The translations under genes and the position numbers were made by a program. DNA of 6,164 nt from an uncultured Pelagibacteraceae bacterium (GTDB lineage Bacteria > Pseudomonadota > Alphaproteobacteria > Pelagibacterales > Pelagibacteraceae). A model generated the notes under the pieces. It was not told where the DNA came from, did not search any database, and was given only the letters and a program-made list of their open reading frames with translations. The stretch covers positions 1 through 6,164 of the forward strand of contig CACIOV010000038.1 of assembly GCA_902588335.1 (NCBI GenBank), written 5' to 3'. Each line of letters opens with the position of its first letter. The stretch's first letter is position 1. Of this stretch, positions 1 to 5,331 are shown in pieces.

Positions 1-1173
1 CTTGTAAGAATGTTAACTAACTTGTTGAGAGATAAAAATATTTCTCCCCGGTTAGTGCCAATCATTCCAGATGAAGCTAGAACTTTTGGAATGGAAGGTT
101 TCTTTCAAAAAATTGGAATTTATGCTCATGAGGGACAAAAATATGAACCAGTAGATTCAGAACAGCTTAGTTCTTATAAAGAAGATAAAAAAGGTCAAGT
201 ACTTGAAGAAGGAATAACAGAATCTGGTGCAATGTCATCTTGGATTGCAGCTGGCACATCTTACACCAATCATGATTTAGAAATGATACCAATATACATA
301 TTTTATTCTATGTTTGGTTTTCAAAGAGTAATGGATCTAGCTTGGGCTGCAGGCGATTCTCAAACTAGAGGGTTTCTTATAGGAGCAACATCTGGAAGAA
401 CAACTTTAGCAGGAGAAGGGTTGCAGCATCAAGATGGTCACAGTCATTTATTAGCTTCAGCAATACCGAATTGTAAAAGCTATGACCCTACATATTCTTA
501 CGAACTTGCGATTATTTTAAGAGAGGGTCTGAAAAGAATGCACGATAACCAAGAAAATATTTTTTATTATATAACGGTAACGAACGAAAATTATAAACAT
601 CCTAAAATACCAAATGATGTAAAAAAAGGGATACTAGAAGGCATGTATTTGTTTAAAGAATTTAATAATAAAGGCAAAACCAAAATTCAACTATTGGGAT
701 CTGGAGCAATATTTAGAGAAATGTTAGCGGCTGCAGAAATCTTAAGTAAAGATTATGGCATTGATAGTGACCTTTGGAGCGTAACAAGTTTTAATGAATT
801 GAGAAAAGATGGAATGGAAACAGAAAGAAAAAATCTTTTAAATCCAGGGGAAAAACCTGAGTTATCATATGTAGAAAAGTGTTTGAGAAAGAGAGAGGGT
901 CCAATTATAGCTGCGTCGGATTACATGAGAACTTATGCTGATCAAATTAGACCTTATCTTTCTAAACCATTTTATTCCTTCGGAACCGATGGATATGGAA
1001 GAAGTGATAGTAGAAAAAATTTAAGAAAATTTTTTGAGGTTGATAAAGAACATATAGTTGCATATGCATTAAGCGCTTTGGCGAAAGAGCAACTTATTTC
1101 ATCAAAGCATGCAGAAAAGGCAATAAAAAAATATAATATTGATAAAGATAAACCCATCCCTACAGAATTGTAA
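1..1173 (+). CDS. aceE: Pyruvate dehydrogenase E1, homodimeric (AceE) type, C-terminal part (5' end outside window)
   Basis: This is the thiamine-diphosphate E1 of the pyruvate dehydrogenase complex, which decarboxylates pyruvate and reductively acetylates the lipoyl arm. The reading frame is open from base 1 through the TAA at 1171-1173. The ATG at base 10 is internal, because the residues before it already fit the family. About 390 of the usual 880-890 residues are present. They cover the end of the middle (pyrimidine-binding) domain and the whole C-terminal domain. Visible AceE signatures are VPIIPDEARTFGMEG, FYSMFGFQRVMDLAWAAGD, TSGRTTLAGEGLQHQDGHSH and GTDGYGRSDSR. By my alignment from memory to E. 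coli AceE, the catalytic Glu571 matches the GAA at 220-222 (in ITESGA) and His640 matches the CAT at 427-429 (in GLQHQDG). The natural C-terminus (NIDKDKPIPTEL) is present and no frameshift is seen. The E2 gene follows after 2 nt, so the two are probably cotranscribed and translationally coupled. Confidence 0.96.
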   Translation, partial: LVRMLTNLLRDKNISPRLVPIIPDEARTFGMEGFFQKIGIYAHEGQKYEPVDSEQLSSYKEDKKGQVLEEGITESGAMSSWIAAGTSYTNHDLEMIPIYIFYSMFGFQRVMDLAWAAGDSQTRGFLIGATSGRTTLAGEGLQHQDGHSHLLASAIPNCKSYDPTYSYELAIILREGLKRMHDNQENIFYYITVTNENYKHPKIPNDVKKGILEGMYLFKEFNNKGKTKIQLLGSGAIFREMLAAAEILSKDYGIDSDLWSVTSFNELRKDGMETERKNLLNPGEKPELSYVEKCLRKREGPIIAASDYMRTYADQIRPYLSKPFYSFGTDGYGRSDSRKNLRKFFEVDKEHIVAYALSALAKEQLISSKHAEKAIKKYNIDKDKPIPTEL

Positions 1174-1175
1174 AT

Positions 1176-2087
1176 ATGTCAGATAAAAAAGAAATAGTTA
1201 GCGCAAGTCCAAAAGTCAGAAAATTAGCAAGGGAGTTTGGGGCTGATATATATCAAATACAAGGCTCTCAAAGGGAAGGAAGGGTTTCAGAAGAAGATGT
1301 AAAATATTTTATTAAAGAATCAATTTCTGGAAAAGTTGAAAAAAAACAAACAATAAAATCAGATCAATATGAACACTCTGAATTTGGTAAAATTGAGATT
1401 AAACCTATTCCACGACTTAAAAAAATTGCAGGCCCCCATTTAGAGAAATCATGGAGTGAAATTCCACATGTTACACAACATGATGAAGCTGATATTACTG
1501 AAATGGAAAAGTTTAGAAAATCTTTGAGAGATCTTTATACTGGCGAAAAACTTTCAATTACTCCTTTGCCTTTTATTATAAGAGCTGTAGTAAAAGCTTT
1601 AAAAGCTTATCCAAATTTCAATTCTTCGTTGGATTTAAAAAAAGAAAAACTTATATATAAAAAATATTTTCACATAGGTATAGCAATGGATACCCCTCAT
1701 GGTTTAATGGTTCCAAAAATTAGAGATGCAGATAAAAAGGATATAACAGAACTAGGAAAAGAAATAAAAAAAATCGCTGAACTCTGCAAAGATCTTAAAA
1801 TTGATAAAAAAGAGTTTTTTGGTGGATCAATGACAATCTCAAGCCTAGGAGGTATTGGAGGCAGTTTCTTTACACCTATAATTAACCAGCCTGAAGTTTC
1901 TATTCTAGGTGTAGGTAGAGCTGAAACTAAGCAAGTTTTTGTTGGCGATAAATACGAAAATAAAATAATGCTTCCTTTATCCTTGTCCTATGATCATAGA
2001 GTTATAGATGGTGCAGAAGGAGCTCGTTTTTGTGCTCATTTACGGGAAAGTTTAGGAAAAGATTTTGCCTATAAATTAGCGGTATAG
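1176..2087 (+). CDS. aceF: Dihydrolipoyl acetyltransferase (PDH E2) without a lipoyl domain
   Basis: This is the E2 core of the pyruvate dehydrogenase complex, which transfers acetyl from dihydrolipoamide to CoA. The 303 residues divide into a peripheral subunit-binding domain (about 8-47, with ASPKVRKLAREFGADI, then QGSQREGRVSEEDV), a charged linker (about 50-72), and the acyltransferase catalytic domain (about 73-298). The active-site motif DHRVIDGAEGARF starts at Asp273, giving catalytic His274 and Asp278. Ser222 in TISSLGG aligns with the transition-state-stabilising Ser of Azotobacter E2. The sequence resembles the catalytic part of E. coli AceF. The oddity is that no lipoyl domain precedes the binding domain: the ATG lies 2 nt after the aceE stop, leaving no room for one, and E. 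coli AceF is about 630 residues with three. Both remaining domains look intact, so the gene is not obviously decaying. The lipoyl arm must come from another protein if the complex works. There is no Shine-Dalgarno sequence, and coupling to aceE is likely. Naming it aceF rests on its position beside aceE. Confidence 0.93.
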   Translation: MSDKKEIVSASPKVRKLAREFGADIYQIQGSQREGRVSEEDVKYFIKESISGKVEKKQTIKSDQYEHSEFGKIEIKPIPRLKKIAGPHLEKSWSEIPHVTQHDEADITEMEKFRKSLRDLYTGEKLSITPLPFIIRAVVKALKAYPNFNSSLDLKKEKLIYKKYFHIGIAMDTPHGLMVPKIRDADKKDITELGKEIKKIAELCKDLKIDKKEFFGGSMTISSLGGIGGSFFTPIINQPEVSILGVGRAETKQVFVGDKYENKIMLPLSLSYDHRVIDGAEGARFCAHLRESLGKDFAYKLAV

Positions 2088-2095
2088 TTTTATTT

Positions 2096-2989
2096 ATGAA
2101 AAAAGCTATATCGTTTATTTGTTTAGTGGTTTGCACACTAATTTGGGGAACTGCATTTATAGCACAAGCTACGGGCATGGATAATATAGGCCCTTTTACT
2201 TTTAACAGCGCAAGATTCTATGTTGGCTTTTTAGCTGTAGCTCCTTTTGTTTTTTTATTTGAAAAGAAAAAAATAAAACAACAAATTAAAAATAAAACAT
2301 CTGAATTCTTAAAACTTATAATTCCAGTAGGCACATTTTTGTTTTTGGGGTGTATTTTTCAACAAGTCTCTTTGCTTTATACAGATGTAGCTAATTCAGC
2401 TTTTTTTACAATTTTTTATGTGCCAATGGTTCCTATTATTGTTTATTTTTTATTTTCCGAAAAACTACACTGGTCAATATGGCCATCTGTATTTGCATGT
2501 GTAATAGGAGGCTATCTTTTAAGCGATATAAACAATATTGAAGTTAGGTTTGGCGATACATTGGTTTTAATCGGAGCTGTATTTTGGGCACTTCATATTA
2601 TTTATATAGGAAAAATTATTTTAAAATTTGATTTACCCTTCTTTATTGCTTTGATGCAAAATCTAATAGTAGCAACATTATCTTTTATACTCGTTTTAAT
2701 TTTTGAAGAAATTGATTTTTCAAAAATTAAATTAGAAACAATTGAAATTTTATATGCAGGCATTTTATCAGGTGGAGCCGCATTTGCTTTACAACTTTTT
2801 GGACAAAAAAATATTTCTGCAGCCCCTGCAGCAATAGTTATGTCGTTAGAAGGAGTTGTTGCTGCAATTTCCGCATGGATAATTTTAAGTCAAGTGCTGG
2901 GTATAAATAATATTGTTGGATGTCTACTTATTCTAGGTGGAGTTTTATTGTCTCAATTAGCACCGATCTATGAAAAAAATTATAAATAA
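2096..2989 (+). CDS. DMT superfamily permease (EamA family), substrate unknown
   Basis: This is an inner-membrane transporter of the drug/metabolite transporter superfamily. The 297 residues contain about ten hydrophobic segments (near 5-25, 33-55, 73-93, 98-120, 128-143, 153-172, 181-203, 217-237, 243-264 and 268-289), forming two EamA repeats. Family features are the N-terminal LIWGTAFIAQATGMDNIGPF stretch, a charged cytoplasmic loop after segment 2 (EKKKIKQQIKNK), the FQQVSLLYTDVANSAFF stretch around segments 3-4, and in the second repeat AAPAAIVMSLEGVVAAISAW. The length is normal for the family. Members export or import amino acids, nucleotides or other small metabolites, and the sequence does not show which. 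The gene starts 8 nt after the E2 stop with no clear ribosome binding site, so it is probably the last gene of the aceE transcript. No functional link to pyruvate metabolism can be claimed. Its last 10 bp overlap the 3' end of the convergent uppP gene. Confidence 0.9.
   Translation: MKKAISFICLVVCTLIWGTAFIAQATGMDNIGPFTFNSARFYVGFLAVAPFVFLFEKKKIKQQIKNKTSEFLKLIIPVGTFLFLGCIFQQVSLLYTDVANSAFFTIFYVPMVPIIVYFLFSEKLHWSIWPSVFACVIGGYLLSDINNIEVRFGDTLVLIGAVFWALHIIYIGKIILKFDLPFFIALMQNLIVATLSFILVLIFEEIDFSKIKLETIEILYAGILSGGAAFALQLFGQKNISAAPAAIVMSLEGVVAAISAWIILSQVLGINNIVGCLLILGGVLLSQLAPIYEKNYK
2980..2989. other. Overlap of convergent 3' ends (permease gene and uppP)
   Basis: The permease stop TAA is at 2987-2989 on the plus strand, and the uppP stop is the complement of TTA at 2980-2982. 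The two genes therefore share 10 bp tail to tail. I see no GC-rich hairpin with a U-tract on either side (about 2950-3060), so no intrinsic terminator separates them. Each transcript probably runs some way into the antisense of the other gene unless Rho or another factor stops it. Confidence 0.9.
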
Positions 2990-3765
2990 ACTATTCCCAA
3001 AATAAATAAAGAAAGGGCTATTCTATAAATTATAAATATATTTAGGCTAAATTTTTTAATAAAATTAAAAAAGAGTGCAATCGTTATATATGAAAAAATA
3101 AAAGAAAATATCACAGCAACAATAGCTAAAAAATTTAATTCTGCGCTCCCTTCTCTGTATACATTATAAATTCCTATGATGCTGGCGGCAGCTAAAGTTG
3201 GAATAGACAAAAAGAACGAAATCTTAGCAGAATCAAATCTATTAAACCCCAACATTCTTCCCGAGGTAATAGTAACACCAGATCTGCTTACTCCAGGTAT
3301 TAATGCCAATACTTGAAAAAATCCGATGATAATGGCAGATTTATTAGTAAATTCTGTTTCAATTTTCCTTGTAACTTTTGACTTGTCGCTTATATATAAA
3401 AGGATTCCAAATATTAAGCTCATCCAACCGATTACTTCTAAATTTCTTAGCTGACCAATTAGTCCAGTTTGATAAATTATAAAACCCACGGGAATTATAG
3501 GCGTAGTTCCTATAAGTATTTTAATTATAAAATTTTTATTTTTAATAAAATTAAATAAATCGTTTCTAAAGTAAATTATAATTGCTATTAAGGAACCCAA
3601 GTGTAAACAAATATCAATTAGTAAATTTTGATTTGTGAACGCATAATACTTTGCAACCAAAACCAAATGTGCTGCTGAACTAACCGGCAAGAATTCAGAG
3701 ATTCCCTGAATGGCTGCAAGTATTAAAATTTCAACAGAAGAAAGCATCAAATAGCAGTATTGCAT
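2980..3765 (-). CDS. uppP: Undecaprenyl-diphosphatase UppP (BacA family)
   Basis: This integral membrane enzyme dephosphorylates undecaprenyl diphosphate to the monophosphate, regenerating the lipid carrier for peptidoglycan and other envelope polymers. Overproduction of family members gives bacitracin resistance. The 261 residues are very hydrophobic and carry both family signatures: QGISEFLPVSSAAHL (residues 20-34) and PGVSRSGVTITSG (157-169, with Ser160-Arg161 matching E. coli Ser173-Arg174). Glu24, Ser30 and His33 match E. coli Glu21, Ser27 and His30. The first acidic position of motif 1 (E. coli Glu17) is Gln20 here, a variant common in the family. Length is slightly below the 273 residues of E. 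coli. The start is uncertain. An in-frame ATG at 3745-3747 (Met7) would give MLSSVEILILAAIQG, closer to the usual short N-terminus, and neither start has a Shine-Dalgarno sequence. A TATAAT box lies upstream at 3809-3814. The gene is monocistronic here and converges on the permease gene. Confidence 0.95.
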   Translation of the reverse strand: MQYCYLMLSSVEILILAAIQGISEFLPVSSAAHLVLVAKYYAFTNQNLLIDICLHLGSLIAIIIYFRNDLFNFIKNKNFIIKILIGTTPIIPVGFIIYQTGLIGQLRNLEVIGWMSLIFGILLYISDKSKVTRKIETEFTNKSAIIIGFFQVLALIPGVSRSGVTITSGRMLGFNRFDSAKISFFLSIPTLAAASIIGIYNVYREGSAELNFLAIVAVIFSFIFSYITIALFFNFIKKFSLNIFIIYRIALSLFILGIVYL

Positions 3766-3776
3766 AGCAGTTATGC
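3751..3776. repeat. Imperfect 13-bp tandem repeat at the uppP 5' end
   Basis: Two adjacent 13-bp units, ATAGCAGTATTGC (3751-3763) and ATAGCAGTTATGC (3764-3776), differ only by AT versus TA at positions 9-10 of the unit. They span the upstream uppP start codon. If translation starts at Met7, both copies lie in the untranslated leader. It may be a local slippage duplication. Confidence 0.8.
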
Positions 3777-3780
3777 AATA
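3758..3780. repeat. Inverted repeat, 8-bp perfect arms, over the uppP start
   Basis: TATTGCAT (3758-3765) and ATGCAATA (3773-3780) are perfect reverse complements separated by 7 bases. The downstream arm in uppP orientation contains, or lies just ahead of, the candidate start codons at 3765 and 3747. It could form a short hairpin in the uppP mRNA leader or be an operator-like palindrome. It arises partly from the overlapping tandem repeat, and 8-bp AT-rich palindromes also occur by chance, so function is unproven. Confidence 0.6.
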
Positions 3781-3808
3781 TAAATCACTATTTTATTGGA
3801 TTTTTTAA

Positions 3809-3837
3809 ATTATAGGTCAGTAATGATGTCCTAAAAA
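3809..3837 (-). promoter_or_regulatory. Putative sigma70-type promoter for uppP
   Basis: On the minus strand a perfect TATAAT lies at 3814-3809, preceded after 17 bp by a weak -35 candidate TTTTTA (3837-3832). Transcription would start near 3802, giving a leader of about 35-55 nt depending on which uppP ATG is used. The position is right for the divergent gene. The -35 match is poor (3 of 6), and AT-rich DNA makes chance -10 boxes frequent. Confidence 0.45.
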
Positions 3838-3846
3838 CACTTTTAG
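3831..3846. repeat. Small hairpin/palindrome in the divergent uppP-gltD region
   Basis: CTAAAA (3831-3836) and TTTTAG (3841-3846) form a 6-bp inverted repeat with a 4-base loop. GGTC (3815-3818) and GACC (3846-3849) offer an alternative, longer-range pairing that shares base 3846. It lies over the -35 positions proposed for both divergent promoters, which would suit a shared operator. It is too short and AT-rich to be called a terminator. Confidence 0.4.
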
Positions 3847-3871
3847 ACCCATTTATATTGGTATAAATAAT
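3842..3871 (+). promoter_or_regulatory. Putative promoter for gltD-gltB
   Basis: A -35-like TTTAGA (3842-3847) is followed after 18 bp by a -10-like AATAAT (3866-3871). An alternative -10, TATAAA, sits at 3862-3867 with a shorter spacer. Transcription from the first would start about 10-12 nt before the gltD ATG, leaving a very short leader. The assignment is tentative because every alternative is a partial match in AT-rich sequence. Confidence 0.3.
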
Positions 3872-3889
3872 ACAAATATAGAGAAAATT

Positions 3890-5329
3890 ATGCCTGAAAA
3901 AATGCTCAAATTTGTAAATATTGAGAAGCAAATGCCTGTTAAGAGGACTAACAACCTAAGAACTGAAGATTTTAATGAAATATATAATAGATTCGTTAAC
4001 GATAAGGCCAAAGAACAATCAAGCAGATGCTCACAATGTGGAGTTCCTTTTTGTCAAATTCATTGCCCTTTACATAATAATATTCCCGATTGGTTAAAAT
4101 TAACTGCCGAAGGCAGAATTCAAGAGGCTAATGAATTAGCTCACAGCACAAATAATATGCCAGAGATATGTGGAAGTATTTGTCCACAAGATCGTTTGTG
4201 CGAAGGTAATTGTGTAATCGAAAGAGCAGGCCATGGAACCGTTACAATCGGATCTGTTGAAAAATACATTACAGATACTGCATGGGAAAAAGGGTGGATC
4301 AAACCAGTAAAAGTTTTGAAAGAAATAGATCAATCAGTTGGCATTATTGGTGCGGGGCCAGCGGGACTGGCTTGTGCGGAAGAATTAAGAAAATTAGGAT
4401 ACAAAATAACGATTTACGATCGATATGATCGACCAGGTGGTCTTTTGATCTACGGAATACCAAATTTTAAATTAGAAAAACATACTGTTGAAAGAAGAAC
4501 GAATCTTTTAAAAGAAAGCGGAATAAAATTTAAACAAGACTGTGAGATTGGAAAAAATATATCATTTGAAGAACTGCGAAAAAAACATGATGCTATACTT
4601 ATAGCAACTGGTGTTTACAAGCCGCGAGAAGTTAATTTACCAAATTCTAATTTAAAAAACATATTTTCAGCTATGGAATTTTTAACAGCATCTAACCGGA
4701 AAGGTTTGGGAGATACGGTAAAAAATTTTGATGATGGAACGCTTAATGCATCAAATAAACACGTTATAATAATTGGTGGAGGAGATACCGGAATGGATTG
4801 TGTTAGAACTGCGGTTAGGCAAAATGCAAAATCGGTAAAGTGTTTATATAGAAGAGATAGAGAAAATATGCCTGGGTCAGCGCGAGAAGTTCACAATGCA
4901 GAAGAAGAAGGAGTCGAGTTTATATGGTTATCAAATCCCAAAAAATTTATTGGAAAATCACAAATTGATTCAGTGTTAGTTGAGAGAATGCAACTTGGTA
5001 AAACGGATTCATCAGGGAGAAAAAAACCTGAACCCATCCCAAATTCTGAATTTGAAATTAAAGCAGATATGTTAATTAAAGCATTGGGCTTTGATCCTGA
5101 AGATTTACCAAAATTATTTAACTCTCCAGTTCTTTCTGTTTCTCCATTAGGTACCATAAAAATTAATTTAAAAACTATGGAAACCAATCTTCCAGGTGTT
5201 TTTGCTGCAGGAGATATAGTTAGGGGAGCATCTCTAGTAGTATGGGCAATTAGAGATGGTAGAGAAGCGACTATACAAATTAAAAAATATTTAGATCAAA
5301 AAAATCAAAAAGATACGAAAGTAGCTTAA
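3890..5329 (+). CDS. gltD: Glutamate synthase (NADPH) small subunit GltD
   Basis: This is the beta subunit of glutamate synthase (GOGAT). It oxidises NADPH through FAD and passes electrons via [4Fe-4S] clusters to the large subunit, which makes two glutamates from glutamine and 2-oxoglutarate. The 479 residues are a normal length. In order they show two N-terminal cysteine clusters (Cys47, 50, 55, 59, then Cys94, 98, 104, 108), the FAD-binding GAGPAG (154-159) with GGLLIYGIPNFKLEK (183-197), and the NADPH-binding GGGDTG (296-301) followed by YRRDRENMPGS. FAAGDIVRGAS (438-448), the second FAD contact, completes the set. It resembles Azospirillum GltD throughout, which supports an alphaproteobacterial host. 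The ATG at 3890 has a weak purine-rich AGAG upstream. The ATG at 3902 (Met5, MLKFV) is a possible alternative, though Azospirillum GltD also has a few residues before its MLGFV. gltB follows after 2 nt. Confidence 0.97.
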   Translation: MPEKMLKFVNIEKQMPVKRTNNLRTEDFNEIYNRFVNDKAKEQSSRCSQCGVPFCQIHCPLHNNIPDWLKLTAEGRIQEANELAHSTNNMPEICGSICPQDRLCEGNCVIERAGHGTVTIGSVEKYITDTAWEKGWIKPVKVLKEIDQSVGIIGAGPAGLACAEELRKLGYKITIYDRYDRPGGLLIYGIPNFKLEKHTVERRTNLLKESGIKFKQDCEIGKNISFEELRKKHDAILIATGVYKPREVNLPNSNLKNIFSAMEFLTASNRKGLGDTVKNFDDGTLNASNKHVIIIGGGDTGMDCVRTAVRQNAKSVKCLYRRDRENMPGSAREVHNAEEEGVEFIWLSNPKKFIGKSQIDSVLVERMQLGKTDSSGRKKPEPIPNSEFEIKADMLIKALGFDPEDLPKLFNSPVLSVSPLGTIKINLKTMETNLPGVFAAGDIVRGASLVVWAIRDGREATIQIKKYLDQKNQKDTKVA

Positions 5330-5331
5330 TT

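Noticed and set aside
972..1157. Reverse-strand open frame of 61 codons inside aceE
   Set aside because: It lies antisense to the well-conserved AceE C-terminus, has no recognisable domain or start signal, and is expected by chance.
1590..1608. AAAAGCTT tandem repeat in the E2 gene
   Set aside because: It encodes the helix VVKALKAY of the catalytic domain, so codon reuse in AT-rich DNA is enough to explain it.
1947..1955. GDK tripeptide in the E2, as a possible lipoylation site
   Set aside because: The GDK at residues 258-260 lies within the catalytic domain just before the DHRVIDG motif, aligning with a variable loop of AceF, and not within a lipoyl fold.
3766..3889. Possible riboswitch or small RNA ahead of gltD
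   Set aside because: The whole gap is 124 bp, very AT-rich and without GC-rich stems. The probable gltD leader is too short to hold a known glutamine or glycine riboswitch.
4136..4333. Reverse-strand open frame of 65 codons inside gltD
   Set aside because: It is antisense to the conserved second Fe-S cysteine cluster of GltD and its translation resembles no protein I recognise.
4415..4431. CGATC/GATCG inverted repeat in gltD
   Set aside because: It comes from the repeated peptide YDRYDR, which is conserved in Azospirillum GltD, so coding constraint explains it.
4891..5187. Reverse-strand open frame of 98 codons inside gltD
   Set aside because: It is a shadow of the conserved NADPH/FAD region of GltD, with no ribosome binding site and no domain.
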